NCBI GenBank assembly: GCA_015501075.1
Contig: JADNYJ010000049.1
Span: forward strand, 182,175-246,174
Length of the DNA: 64,000 nucleotides
Direction: 5' to 3'
DNA from: Gymnopilus junonius
Taxonomy: Eukaryota > Basidiomycota > Agaricomycetes > Agaricales > Galerinaceae
Below, piece after piece: positions 35,499-48,520 of the stretch (positions within the stretch are counted from its first letter, which is position 1; each line of letters starts with the position of its first letter). Below the pieces are notes generated by a model. That model worked only from the letters and a program-made list of their open reading frames with translations. It was not told where the DNA came from and did no database searches. The position numbers were made by a program, and so were the translations under genes.

Positions 35499-36956
35499 AT
35501 GCAGTCCATCTTAAGATGGGCCATCGAGAATTCAGATAACCAACCAGGCGCGGCTCCTTCCCAAGGACAAGGCGAACAACGCAATTTGAAGGACCTGGAC
35601 CCAGGGATCATCGATGCGATACTTGGGAAACCTGATTCTGAGCAGATGAAGGAAGATATGACTGTTGCTGTTGATCCCACAAGGAGTGAGGACGATAGGA
35701 TTAATGCGCTGGATCACCTTGAGATGGTAAGTTTTTTCTTTACTACCATGGATCTTTCGGAACGGGGCTCATTGTTTTATTCTGAACAGTTGATTGAGAG
35801 CATTGATAACGCTAATGGTATGTTGCTTCCTGGCTAACTATTTTCATTAATATCAAACACTTTCCCTGTTTTTAGATCTCGAAAAGCTGAAATTATGGGA
35901 ACCATTACATTCCATTCTCACTGCACAATCAACAACGCAGGATATAAAGACTCAAGGTCTATGGGTAGTCGGCACTGCAGTGCAAAATAACCCTTCCGCT
36001 CAAGATGCCGTACGTCCTTTGACCTATCTCCCGTCTTGAGAGGTGTTTTGACACAGATATCTAGTACTTATTCCACAATCCTCTCCCAACCCTGCTTTCA
36101 TTCCTCGACCCATCTTCCTCAAACTCATCAGCAATTCGAGCCAAAGCGATATATGCACTATCTGGTTTGCTGAGGCACAACGTCCCTGCTTTAGAACAAC
36201 TCAATAACCCAGACGTTGATGGGTGGACAAAGCTTAGGAATGCACTTCAAGGTATAACCGACTTTAAAGCTAGAAGATGATCGACTGATGTCTGGTTGTT
36301 ATATTATAGACCCCTCAATCTCTGTCAGGCGAAAATCCGTCTTCCTGCTCAGCGCTCTCTTAATACCCAACGAACCCTCACCAACCACAAGCGTGCCAGT
36401 AGACATCCTTCGGATTACCGACTCCCCTTCATCTGGCGAGCTATCTACAGCCACAGCCGTAACTTCAGCTCCAACCAGTACAAATATATTAACTCCTGAC
36501 CAACGTCCCACCCCATCAAGTGGCGAGCTGATCTACGCCAACTCACACTCTGCGCAGCTGAAAGACCCATCGAGGAGTAATACCTCCCCATTGGCACTGC
36601 AGGCATTGCAAGAACACGGGATTCTGGATGCTGTTATCAGTACTATTACTATTCCGCTGCCGCACGGCGATGATGGCGAGAATACGGAGGCTGATGATGA
36701 TTTTGAAGAGAAGGCGATACAGTAAGCATTTCTTCGATGGTGCGAAAGAATGAGGCTGATACCTTCGCGCTTTCTTCTGTAAAGTTTATTGTACACGTAC
36801 GTTGTTACGCTCAAAGGCGAGCTCTCTCAAACTCAGAAAGAGAAGATCAGAAAATTGGAAGAAAACGAGAAGCAGAAGATGGGCGAAAGTAAATTGGCTG
36901 AGAAGTGGAATTTCTCTAAAGAGGAGTATGATGAACTTGTTAGGAAGGTTGCGTAA
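35499..36956 (+). CDS. FES1: Hsp70 nucleotide exchange factor FES1
   Basis: Cytosolic exchange factor of the HspBP1/Fes1 armadillo family, which releases ADP from Hsp70 (Ssa1 in yeast). Six exons (35499-35726, 35790-35817, 35876-36009, 36065-36251, 36310-36721, 36785-36956) give about 386 aa with all phases kept; exon 2 has only 28 nt. The start MQSILRWAIENS is the family N-terminus. Armadillo-like helices follow, including LIESIDNANDLEKLKLWEPL, GLWVVGTAVQNNP, AIRAKAIYALSGLLRHN and SVRRKSVFLLSALL. A Ser/Thr/Pro-rich insertion (about 210-265) lies inside the C-terminal half. The ATG at 35499 is chosen because it gives this canonical start. Confidence 0.93.
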
Positions 36957-37550
36957 TTAGACAGCCAAGTATATTTCTCTTTGAAAGTCAATTGGACGCG
37001 TTATCACTGTGGTAGGTAGCCCATCTGAAAGATATGCTAATGCAGCTTACCTGGATTCATGGGCTTTCTTAATGGGTTTGGTATCTTAAAAGCACGCGCA
37101 AGTTGCAAATCTTACGAGGTACCTTTGGGTGGGCCATTACTTTATTGGGTCGTCGCTGGTTAACTAGCTACCTACCTTCCGAGTTGTGAATAGCGCCCAA
37201 GTAGGTCAGAATGTCATTTCTCTAGATTCGAAATTTTGGCTGGTGTCCTGACCTCTGGCAGGTGCCTGAGTTATTTAAATTTAAGTTGGAAACTGTCAAA
37301 ATCCCATGGATTCATCATGACATTGGAGGGTAAGCCCTCAATGGGATGATCAATGTCTTAAAGTTTAAAGTGATCTACTGAATGGTTCGACATTCAACTA
37401 GAAATATTATGTACCAAACGACTAAGTTGGCTTCAATCTTGGAACCTAGTTGACTAGAGACCTTTGTCGTGCTCCCCGCACAGCAAATTTCTATCCCAAT
37501 ACTTTCTTTGCCTTGTGTTTATATCCACTATCTGGGTGTCGACATATTGG
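36957..37550. other. Intergenic, between convergent 3' ends
   Basis: The 3' regions of FES1 (+) and the seven-helix protein gene (-) meet here. No gene or repeat is seen. Confidence 0.45.
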
Positions 37551-38753
37551 TCAATCCGGATTTCCGATGGTATGGGTATCCGTAGAGTTATGGACAAAAA
37601 CGGGTAAATGATAACTTGTATCCTGCTTCCTTGATATTGAGGCACGGATAATAATCCCGTAGAACGTAATCGGAATGATTTGTCCAATCTTACCGTTCCG
37701 TTGATTCAACACGGTAAAGGTGGGAGGGCATAATTTCCGCACCTGCTCAATTACTATTTAAATGGCACTCGACTTCGATAAATAAGAGGCCAGCATCGTC
37801 AGAAGGGCACATGAATACAAGGCACCACATTCAATGATAAAGATTAGAAGCGATTTCAAGTTTCCGCCGGTATAATACGTTTGAGCAAAGCTTATGTTGG
37901 ATGCTTGTACTCTGTGGACTCCATTATTGACCGTCCAGATCTTGTATGCAAGGAGGCCTAGTGGAACTGCGTCATTTCACGCCCGAATTCACCGTATAAA
38001 TTGACGTACCGGTCGATACGATATTTGTAACGAAGGCGGTCGAATAGAAGGATATGACCCAGCCTCCTACCTGAATGGAGAAGACATTTGCACCATTGGC
38101 CATTGGTTGGGAAATGAACCACACAGTCGCCGTCGCACACGCTTATTGCTATGTGAAAACGGAAGGAATGAATTGGTCATATAAAATACTTACCAGCAAA
38201 AGATATCCATAGGATACAGGGCAGTATAATAATCCTCCAGGATCTCCAAATAATATAGCAGCGATAAATCTGGAAGGGAATATGAGATTCTCTCGAATTA
38301 AAATGAAACACTCCGAATACCAATATCGCATCTGCGAGGAGAGTTTCTAACTCGTAAACTGAATTCTTGAACGTTTCTTCGTTGGCATCAGCAAAGAAAA
38401 GATCAGAGCCCCCGAAGGTAATGAATCCTCGATGAATATAGATGATGTCGGCAACCATGTGCTGTGATCCAATAATGTCAATTAGAAGATCGGATGCTTC
38501 ACAAGTTATATTGTGATAGTCACCAATGTGCTCAGGACAAAAAGCAAGAAAGTAGCAGCTAACATGAGCCGATTCATCCCAGCCATTGCCTTCATGTAGG
38601 CCAAGGATTGTAATGTCATTACGAACATCACAAGGGAAGATCCTGCTCTTGTCGATGAGATAGACTTGAAAGTGTCCAGTGTAAAGATTTCTTACCGTAC
38701 AAGATCCCTTCAATTATCGTAGATGTTAGGCTAGCGTCTTGGACTGTCAACAT
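37551..38753 (-). CDS. Seven-helix-type membrane protein, unknown function
   Basis: A multi-pass membrane protein of a kind common in Agaricomycetes. Exons 38696-38753, 38524-38642, 38321-38461, 38194-38269, 38010-38141 and about 37780-37957 join in phase to MLTVQDASLTSTIIEGILYG, then MNRLMLAATFLLFVLSTL, then SVYELETLLADAILIYRCYI, IISFYSTAF-like and GNLKSLLIFIIECGALYS segments. Six hydrophobic helices are evident. The 3' part is unresolved: the last helix (ITFYGIIIRASIS, ending at 37551) lies in a frame that I could not join cleanly to the sixth. The gene may have a short unusual intron, a frame break, or end earlier. Function unknown; a sensor or receptor is possible but not shown. Confidence 0.6.
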
Positions 38754-40643
38754 TGCTTGGATTCGGATACAATAGCAACACGAAACCTTTATGTATAGGG
38801 TAAGCTTATAACATCACTGCACCATGACACCTCCCAGATCCGATAACTATTCTCAAGCCAATGAGAGAGAAGAGAATTTCGATTTGGTGGACTCCTGAGA
38901 AGCGCGTTCAATGCCACCAGTTTATTTCGCCGTCTTCAAAAATAAACAACTGGAAAAATCTCCAACGCGGGGTTAAGACTGATAATAGATGGCATGAAAA
39001 GCTGACCAGTTCAGTGATCATGAGTAAATGGTGTATACACGTTGAGCAATTCTCATTGCAATTTACAGCCCAGTTTTTGCTGGGCCAGCTGAGTAGCTTG
39101 TAGGCGTTCAAGGTTCCCTTTCTCACCGGTCTGATTTAGACCGGTCTGACCGGATTTCCAATACCAAAGAAGATATTGACTGCACGATCGTGTTGTGCAG
39201 CTGACTAATAGGCGATGTCATCGTTGTCTTCGACCTCGTCAACTCGGGCGCTCTGTCGAAGCCCATGTTTCTCTCTGGAGTGTCCCTATCCGGAGGCTAC
39301 CTTCTTGTCCGCAAACAGTGTTCACTGTGATGTTAGTATCGCAAATTTCCATAGCGCTGGCTAATGAATTCATTAGGAATAAGAAATACTCCGCTTGTAG
39401 ACATCTTCACGTTTCTTGGTCTCTGAAAAGAAAGCTATTGCACCAAGAACAGTGGGTATGGGGCCGTCGGTTATGGGATTTCGACGTGCTCCAACTGGGT
39501 TTCCTGAATTGAGTAAGAAGTTGTTTTGAGATTTGATGAAATGGCGATGGTATCGCTAAGTTAAAGTATCAGGAACCGTTATCATCCGAGTCGAAGTTGA
39601 ATAGAAGAGAGGATAGAAACAATTCAATACAAATTGGAGTTATTTTTATGCAAATGCGCCCCTGGCCTTTTTCAAAGTGTCGTCTTGCTCACAAAAGTCG
39701 TCGTCAGTTTCAAATACTTCCTTGCGGTCATGGTGACTCTGCTTAACCAGGCGAAATGATTAACCATTCACTTTCATTGAATAAGTAAACCGGAACTACA
39801 CCAAAAAAATTGTTCGGAATCCAGCGTCCAAGTGCCGGTCGGCAAAAGAGAAGGTTGCCGACATTTCAGTCGCATTAGGAAACAATTTCCTATTATAGAC
39901 CGAAAAGCTTTTAGCCAGAAACAGGAGGACAGGTTGAGTCTTCAACACAGTAAGGATATCATGATGGGTAATTACTTGGTAGGCACATAATAAACAACCA
40001 GAAAGCGAAAGGAGTAATTCGAATCAAAGAGTAAGGAGCAGAGGTCGTTAGGAGGGAGAAGACCATATATTGTAAGTATGTTAAATAAAGGAGAGAGCCA
40101 AATGGAGAGGTAGTGAATCGTTGTCGTGGATCAGAATCAGGGAAGGTCTACAGATATATAATCGTGCTACTATCGCTACATAGGGTAGGGTAAGTAGGTG
40201 AATGAGATGATGATGATTGGTGGGGCGTTGATCGTAAGTATTTCCGGCGCATGAGCAAGAGGAAAAGGAGAGAATCGTGACAAGTTAAAATAACCAAGAG
40301 CCCGTATGCCAAAAGAGGGTGGTGGGACATTAGGAACCCAACCAAAGAGGCCTCGAATAAGATAAACAACGAAAGAGAAAGGAGGGACGTTAATGAGGGG
40401 GTGAAAAAAGATATAGACCCTTATTAATTACTAATTGAACAAAACAAAGAAAAAAGGAGGGAGAGAAAGGAAAGGAAGCCAAGAAAAAAAAAGATTAGAT
40501 CAGATATCGAGCGAGCGCAAAAGCGAATAGCCGGCGGTGCCGGCGCCAAAAGGGTTGAACAGGTCCAGACTCCAGAACGGGGCCCCTCCACGTCTTGACC
40601 AGCTAAAGTCTGAACAAGTTTTTCCAACCCCATTCCTAACCTC
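38754..40643. other. Intergenic, 1.9 kb
   Basis: No convincing gene. An open frame at 39195-39512 (+) lacks recognisable features. A small hairpin with the repeated word ACCGGTCTGA lies at 39125-39150. The right third is purine-rich on the plus strand and corresponds to the 3' untranslated region of the minus-strand gene that ends at 40644. Confidence 0.45.
39125..39150. repeat. Short direct and inverted repeat (ACCGGTCTGA)
   Basis: ACCGGTCTGA occurs twice, 15 bases apart, and GGTCT-GATTT-AGACC forms a 5-bp stem with a 5-base loop. It is too short to assign a role. Confidence 0.4.
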
Positions 40644-43600
40644 CTATGCTCGTATACGCCACCCATCCCCCTTCCTACTGACCCTCCCAACACCACCAAA
40701 ACCCTCTCTGACGACTAACCACAGCCCGGTACTGCACACCATATCCTTGATCTCCTCCGCTGTGAGCGTCAGACCCGTGTACGGTTCCCTGCCTTCATCG
40801 TCCTCCGCTTCACCCTCGCGTTCATACCCAGGACCACCACCCACACCGCCGGGACCACCGCGAGAGTCAGGCCGGGGATTACCGATGGGTCCAGGGAATC
40901 CTTTGCGCCTTACTATGCCCATTCTCTCGACTTCCACGTCGGGTAGAGGGAAGGGGACTTTGAGCATAGCTACTACTTTGGGATGATGTGGTGTTGGCGA
41001 GAGCGTGCCAACTTTTACTCTTAGTACTTGTGGATGGAGAAGGGCTACACCCGGTGGCGGTGCTCCTATAAAACGAGCGAAAGAGTGAGCACAAGACATC
41101 ATCAAGACCAGAGAGAAAAAAAAACATACCTGGAGATGTAACGCCACCTACAGTAGCAACAGGGACGCTCTTCCTCACCTTGAGCGTACACACCCAAGGC
41201 GTTTCCGAATCCTCCGGATCGCTATCCTCGTCCTCATCCCCACCACCACCCAATGCACTCTCCCTTCTCAACCTCCTCCTCTCGCGCACACTAGCCGAAT
41301 CACCACCTCCCTCCTCCGACACAGAGTGCGTCGTACTGAAACTCCCCGTGCTCATCCGCTTGGCTCTCTTCGCCTCGGATTTTAATCTCTCTTTGGGATC
41401 ACCCCACTCGTCTCTCTCCCTCGTCCGATCCCGTTCTCGGAACTCTCGTTCTCTATCACGTTCACCTCTCTCTCTCGTCTGGTCCCTCCTCCCACCCCGC
41501 TCAACTTCACCATCACTCTCCGCGCCCGTCGAAGCAGCAAAACTCGCGTCCCTGCCAGTCGATTGCCTGCCTCTCCGTGTACTCTTCTTCGACCCACCCT
41601 TCCTTTCCTTCCCTCTCGCTCGCTTCCATTCAAACCTCACCTCAACACCCCCATACGGCAATGGCGCCGGCGCACCACCGCCAAAAACCGCACCCGGCGC
41701 ACCAGACGTCGACCCTTCTTGCCCATGTGCATATCCATGAGCACTCAAGTCTTGATGGTGCTTTCCCACCTTGCCAGCCAACCCACCGAACAACCCTTGC
41801 TCTCCAAACGGATTGGGCACGCCCGCAATCGTGCTCGGTCTCCGCTTCAGCCATTTCCGGACAAGCCAGACGTACATCAGCGCTCTCTGGCCTTGCAATA
41901 CATTTTCCTGGTCTGGTCTCGGGCTGAGGGCCGCCACTAAGGGAGAAGCTATCCCCGGCCCAGGAGGTCCAGGTGGGTTGGAGGAAGAGACGAAGGAAGG
42001 TTGGATACCTAGGATGGGCGGACGGAGTTGGAGTTGCTGTTGTTTGAGATTGACGAGCTCTTCGCGCACTTGGGTTTGAGTGAGCATGAGGGGGTAGAGG
42101 GACTGTTGGGGTGTTGAGGGTTGTTGTTGTTGAGCATATTGTTGTTGGTGCTGAAGTTGTGAGCCACCACCACCACCACCATTACCGTTCGAAGATCCTC
42201 CGTGCCCGTTACTCGAGGCAGCGTCGGCAGCCATAACAGCATCCAAGCTGAGCTGACTCCGACTGTTCGACATCAAGCTTCGCATTGGCGAGGGATCCCT
42301 CTTTGACTTTTGAAAACTCCTCCGGCCTTCCCTTCTTCGATCGCCTGAGGTACCGTTAAAGTACCCGAGCTTCCCCCACCAGTGATAACAGCAGATAATC
42401 TATTCGATTATTCCTCAGCGACGTCTTGAACGAAGTGATGCTCAGATTCCGCCCGTGACCTTTCTCTTTGGGAGGTTCCTTGGCCGGCCCAACGGTGGGT
42501 GTGGGCGAGATAGGCGAGTCATCTTGTGGTCGTGGCGTACGGGGAGTAGGCGTGGGTTGTTGGGAAGTTGTTGATGCAGGGGAAATGGGCACATCGAGAG
42601 CTGGAGGTGGAGGTGTGGGCGTTCCTCGGCCAAGGCGCTTGGCGTCCTTTCCGAGTAGTTTATTCGTCATTGGAGCGGGCTGCAAGGTAAAGTTGGCAAA
42701 AGGAGATGAATCCTTTTCCGGTTGTTCGAAGCTAGGCAAATTTAGTCCAGGTGGAGGTAAACTGGTGCTGTTCCGCTTGTTGAAGAGCTTGTTAAAAATA
42801 TTGCGTTTCGCAGGCGGAGCAGGTGCCAGCTGTTGTTGTACAACGGGTACAACGGGGATGATCTCAGCTTCCTGTGTTAGCGGAGGATTGGACACCCTCA
42901 GATTAGAATGCGAATGGAGGGAAGTCGCCGAAGACGTAGCGGATGGTGTCACAGGTCTGCTGCCGCCAGCCTGCAAAAATGTGCTGGCTCTCGCAGACAA
43001 CATGCCGCTCTTCGCGCCGACATTAGTCACCAGCGCACCCATCTCGTCCACGCTGATCCGCATACTCTCTCGTCTGGCGTCCTTGTCCCTGTCCTTCTCA
43101 CCCCATACTTCAACAGGCTCAAGGAACGCGAGGTCGATCAGTTCAATACCACGCCGTTGGAACTTGGCGATTTTAGCATCCGTGCCTGCATCCACAATGA
43201 CGTTGGTCATGACATTGTGCGCTTGGAGGTTATATAGAGGTATGATCGTCCGCCTCGTGTTGGAGGATACGGTACTGGAGGCGACGGAGGAAAAGGACGA
43301 TGTGGAGGTATTGTAGAAACTCCGTGCAATGGATGCTTCGGAGCGGGTGGAGTTAGACCGCGCTACCGAAGCGCCATCGCTTTCGGTGCTTGTGTTTGAG
43401 GTCGCAGAGGTAGGGGTAGTTCCATCCGTAGGTACGACACCGCTCGGCGGTTTTGCGTTTGGAGGTACTAGTTGGACTTGTAGATTTAATGGATGGTTAG
43501 ATTTCGATGGGGGTGGCCTGACGAAAATGAAGGTCTGTAGAGATTAGTTAGCAAATATAATCCAGAGATATGGTAGCAAGGCAGAGTGAGAGTGGGTCAC

Positions 43601-43989
43601 ACGAATGACATTTACTGGGTACTCGATGGATACATCTCGGGTTTGGAGATGAAGGCATGCTGCATGGCGTTTAGCGAGCGCAGGACCTAGAAAGCGAATG
43701 ACTGATGAGTTTGGAAAGGCAAAACGGTGACGGAAGACGAACCTGTTCATCGAGTGACCCATGCCCCACGGGCTCAGACAGACATACACACCTCGTTGGG
43801 CATCTTTGCCTCCTTCTCCTTCTCCTTCTTGGTGGGCTGAGGAGCCTCCTCTGTGTAAGTGGTGCGGCGGGTGTTGTCGTCGGGATCATCCTCATCCTCG
43901 GTGTCTGGATTGAGGGCGGGTCTGGGGAGGACCTGGTTAGGGTTTAGATGGAGGGCAGAGGGGAGGAGAGAGGCGATGGAGGAGAGCAT
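40644..43989 (-). CDS. Conserved fungal low-complexity protein, unknown function
   Basis: Long protein of about 990 aa. Exons: 43792-43989, 43616-43686, a large third exon from 43517 to about 42370, a fourth from about 42310 to 41130, and 40644-41065. The third intron is uncertain by a few tens of bases. After the ordered N-terminus (MLSSIASLLPSALHLNPNQ; EVLRSLNAMQHAFISKPEMY; LNLQVQLVPP) comes IPLYNLQAHNVMTNVIVDAG and GIELIDLAFLEPVEVW. Long disordered Pro/Ser, Gln-rich (QQQYAQQQQPS) and Arg/Glu-rich (RDREREFRERDRTRERD) stretches follow. The C-terminus is ordered: WVCTLKVR, VLRVKVGTLSPTPHHPKVVAMLKVPFPLPD, LTAEEIKDMVCSTGLWLVVREGFGGVG and WRIRA. The similar C-termini I recall from other fungi support the stop at 40644. 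Domain and role unknown. Confidence 0.75.
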
Positions 43990-46244
43990 AGTGCAGTAAG
44001 CATTCGAAGGGAAGGAAGGAACTAAATGTAATTTCGGTGGCTGCTCGGCAGCGTCATCGTAAGATCAAAGCTGTCACCACTTTCATCCGTTTTTATTTTT
44101 TATTTCTTTTCTGCTAAGCCCATGTCTGACTGGCGCGTTGCCACCTCTTTGAGCGCCCTCCATCACACGACTATGCCTCTCCACTCTCACCCTTCCTTCA
44201 TTACCACACTCCCTATCCCCCTGGACTTTCGTGTCCTTCATGACACCCCGTCCGTTATTTCACATCCTCTCTCTTGCCTCTCTGTCATTCCTGCGTGCGT
44301 CATTCCTCGGCTCGCCTTTAAGCTCGTCCCGGTCCCCGGTTCCTGGTCGATCCCTATGAAATTCAATTCTATCCAACCTACCTAAAAAATCTCATGACAG
44401 CCCAGCACTCTGCCTGAACCTCCTCCAACCAGCAGCGTCGAGACCGTCATGGCCTAATCTTCTATTTCTCATCTGACCATTCGGGTCCACTCCCCGTCGA
44501 TCAGAGCGGAGCGTGCAATACGGTATGCCTCATTCAATTCGTTTTGACTTCTGACATGATCAACTCATGTCTTCACAGACGTCGCCCTTTAATATGTCAT
44601 GAGCTCCCCCCGCACCGCCCATATCTAATCTCGCCGCACCTAGCCGTCAACCTGCCGGCGAAAAGCTTATGCGAAATAATTCTCTCGGCGGTGAGGTGGA
44701 GGCGTCTAAAAGCCTGGAGGAGCACGACAATCATTGGCAAAAATCTCGAAAACATCTATTTCGCTGCGCAGACGTCTTTCAGAGCCGTCAGATTCTTCCA
44801 CCGCAGCGACATCTTCCCGACGCACTGCGCACTGACAACTATCCACCTACAACCCAGGTCTCGGGAGTTGGGACACGTCGCACATAGCTCCTCCAAGCCT
44901 CCTACTTCAGTCAGCGGACTACATGAAGCGGTAAATATATATCTTGTCTTATCCTCTAGGGAATAATGAAATCACTAGGCAAATATATGATAGCGACAGC
45001 TGCCATTGAGCACTTAATACCCGCCAAATCCGCGCAGCCTCCCCAAGGCCGTCCATTCAAATCGGTATACCGGCGAGGGCTGAGTCGAGTCACCTATGCC
45101 TCCACGAAGTCATGAACCTGCAGTCTCGACCCACATCCCATCCTCACTGGCGAACAACGAACTGCGCACCAGCAAGTTCCTCGCGCTCTTACATACCAGG
45201 GCACCGCAGCCTGCAGGCCAGGCTCGGCAGCTGTAGCGTCCCTCATGCTCAGAACTCTTCATCGATCTTCCTTTATTTCTTTCTACCACCCATGCATGCG
45301 TAAAAGTACTCGTTCATAATAAAATACTTATTTTCTTATTCTCAGAAGTTGCCCAAAAACCCATCGTGAAAAAAGGAAAAAAGGGCCTCCGCCATGAGCG
45401 CTAACCGGCTTTCAACCGGCTGACGTAACCGATTATGCCGAAATACACATCATCATCCCGTGACTCACGCTTTAGGAGGGTGTCGCAGAGGCGCATCGTA
45501 GTAAGCTTCATCCCTCCAGTCAGAACGAAGGCCCAGAAGGCGGAAGCCCCATTTGGCCCAGCCCCTGGAGTCGTGTGGCGTACTGGGCGTTTGCTACTGC
45601 CACCGCCGTTTGGACTCCGAGTTGATATTATAGTAAGCTGAGACAGTACTGCTCACTAGTCCTACTAATACTGTTGGTAAGCATTGAATTTTTGTGTGCT
45701 CAAGTTGATCCTTTAAGGTCAGATAGCCTGGTCTTTTTTGCAGATTGTTTGCATCATGTAGTATCGACTCGGGACTCGGGTGATGATACGTGAGCTCTGG
45801 CTGCCGGGCGGGAGTGATTGTTAAGCTTTCAAAGAAAGTAAGCACCGAGTTAATCATACACCCAGAAGCGCATTTGTAAACTTGTTACCCCCCTAGACAA
45901 ATCCCATTTTTGGATCGAGCAATTTGCACTCGTTCAACTTCTGCGAGTTCTCGACTTGTTTGCGACTTACTCAAGTTTTCCAGAAGTTCTTCGGCATCAA
46001 CCTCGACTTTGGTAAGTCTTCAGCTTAAGACTCGACATCATCATCGGTACTCCATTGGCTGTCTCTCTGAAGTAGTCTGATTCCAATCGGTATTTGCCTC
46101 CGATGGCTAATAAACTTATTGTCTAGTGTCAAATTGCACCAATTCAGTAAGGCTCACTTCGACTAGATGATTTATATTCCCTCGGAATATTAAATAATTG
46201 ATGACTGAACGACCAAGTTGGTAAGTAAGGGATGACCCGGCCAG

Positions 46245-46275
46245 GTCCCAATTAAATACGATATCGTATTGGGAC
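46245..46275. repeat. Imperfect palindrome with perfect 16-bp core
   Basis: AATACGATATCGTATT (46255-46270) is a perfect palindrome. It is flanked by GTCCCA and TGGGAC, which also pair, with a short AT-rich bulge on the left arm. It stands in the middle of the gene-free stretch. Confidence 0.6.
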
Positions 46276-47204
46276 TCACCTACTTTGATAGTTCCATCAG
46301 TTTTATTAAAATTTCCTAAAGACCAGTGTTGACTATAAGCTATATGATACGATGAGTAAAGGAAAATCTTACAGGATGGGTTAACGCTCCTCAGTAAAGC
46401 GGCCTATAATCGTTAGCCTTCGAAGAGGCTACCCCATCCGTAACCAAATTCCTTTGCACATATTTAATATGCAGCGAACGAAACACAAGCAAAAAGTTAT
46501 CAGTTGGGTGCTATACATCCGTAGCAAATACCAGAATGCCAAATTCCGATGTCGCCGTTTCTTTTAATGACCAATGACCTACAGTCATTGTTTTTTATAA
46601 TTAAAACCTCGGACCTGCACCGGCAAAAATAAGTATGATGGAGGCCGGACAGAGGAGAGCATTTTTTTTGTAAATTTCGGAGGATAAACCATGGACAACT
46701 GTGTGGCGAAGAGCGACAATACTGATGTAGTAGTGCCCGAGACCCAAGGCGGGGTGAAACCTTGGATGAAGCTGTAATGGAATTCTACAGCAAAGGGTCT
46801 TGGGAAAAAATGTCTTGCTCTTTAGTTCATCAAGTGCTCCTGCCAAGCTGAGTGCTATTGGCTGGGAGGTGTAGGGACAAAGTGTATCTGATCAAAGCAG
46901 CCTGGTTGTTAGTACTTATACGTAGCATACAATTGGCCATTGTGTGTAGACGAACCCCAGTCTGTTCCTTGAAGGGACCACTTGCTGGTAATCATCATCG
47001 TCATCATCAAAGACGGATACAGAAGACAAAGGATCTGTGCAAGTACAACTCACAGGAATCCGGGTGTTCATTAATCTTGCATCAATCGTAACAGAGATAC
47101 GAATCCGAGGAGTGGAAAGCCCCTTTATTAAATAATATTACGTCAGTGGCGACCTGAGTGCGTAATTTATTTACTTAGATCATGATCAGAGCGTTTTTCT
47201 TCCT

Positions 47205-47400
47205 TCACAAGCCTTTTCGTTACGCGTTAGCGGGTCACTTTGCTCACGTGCCTGCTACGCTTTAATCAACGGCTCGCGGGGGCTGCGCCCCTCGACCCCC
47301 TTTATCGGCGCTGACGCGCCTCCGTAGTGCAAGCAATGCCTTGCCATCTGTTCCACTTCGCTACGCGTCCAGCTCGGCAGCGGTCATTTGCAGGAGACTG
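47205..47400. repeat. GC-rich island with GGGGCTGCGCCCC hairpin
   Basis: In an AT-rich gap this stretch is sharply GC-rich. It contains GGGGC-TGC-GCCCC (47279-47291) followed by TCGACCCCC and several short arms of similar kind. Such islands can be the remains of a repetitive element; no coding sequence is seen. Confidence 0.35.
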
Positions 47401-48520
47401 CTTACCCAATTCATCATGTAAAATTGTACGTAAGCTGATAGACAGTGCTTTCTTAATATCTTTGAATTGATCCCTTCCAATCAATGCTCAAATTTCGTTT
47501 CCAAGTAGTCTTGCCTTACATGAAGATAACTAGCCTTTTCCGTGCTGCATCCATGTTCAAAGCTTGACATGTTGCTGAAATACGTCACTGATGAGAACAC
47601 CGCCTCGTAATTCAGTGTTCTTCAACTTCGCGACGCCTTCCGGGCTGAAGATCCTAGTGTTTCATCGCAAACAGTCAACAACCTTCATTCGACGTCTTGT
47701 GTGTACTTTCTTCATCATTGTTATCATTAATATAGTGATCCTTTTGCCAGTTAAGCTCTTACATGGCATACCGATACTTGGGAATTACTCGGGAAAGACC
47801 GTTAGCATGCACATACATCCAAATCTCTCAACTGTCTGTTCGTGTGTAAGCAAAGAAGTTAGCTTGATGGAGACCCAGGCTTCAGGTGGCATGCACGTAC
47901 GTACAGGCGTCGCTTGTTGACTATTCTTCCGTTCATGTTGGCGATGGCGACATCTTCCCTTCCGTCTAACGTTTCCCGCTAGAGATTGTACATACAAGTT
48001 TCAGACTTCTATGCCTTGATTCGCCAACGATTGACATATCGGAAGTACTTGGTAGAAGACAGACAGACGGGACAAGCAGACAGGCGCTCGAAGCGCGCCA
48101 TGGATACAGGTGTATTTGAACGGGCGCAGGTGCGAATCGGCCAATTCCGTCTTGATGGATAGATTCCATGCCTAAATTTGTAACTTCCTCCATGTCAAAG
48201 AGGTCACTTGATCGTAATATGCACGCTCGTGGAACTTGAAGGTGGATTAAAACGGACAAGATTTTCACCTGCATCTCTTTCCCAGCTCCATCCATCTCCA
48301 CTTCCTTCCTTGTCGACGGCGCTAGTACTTGTTTTCGTTCGAGCCTCGCTCCCGGCTTTTTTTTTTGCGGTCGTGTGGTGGTGATTGATTTAGGCCAGCC
48401 TCCGCCTCTCAATTCGGTCCCAGGCCCTGAGTCTCCGGGCGGAACTACATCTTGTGGCTGGCTGCTTTGGTTGGGCGACCAAAACCCTTGCTGTAACCCT
48501 TGGAAATTCCTTTTTCCACC

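Larger units (their letters stand above)
43990..48520. other. Gene-free region, 4.5 kb
   Basis: The left end is the promoter of the minus-strand gene. Open frames (for example 44122-44385, 44544-44966, 45594-45857, 47591-47920, 47966-48412) are short and have no consistent splice structure, so none is called. Two structural elements are listed separately: a palindrome at 46245 and a GC-rich island at 47205. Otherwise nothing was recognised. Confidence 0.45.

Noticed and set aside
39195..39512. 105-codon plus-strand open frame
   Set aside because: Basic, Cys/Arg-rich composition typical of chance frames, and no flanking splice structure.
41180..43316. Long plus-strand open frames opposite the low-complexity gene (41180-41740, 42468-43316)
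   Set aside because: Antisense shadows of Pro/Ser- and Arg-rich codons; the minus strand has the conserved ends.
44544..44966. 140-codon plus-strand frame considered as an F-box-like protein
   Set aside because: The LPAKSLCEIILSAV stretch is too weak, and no further domain or intron pattern supports it.
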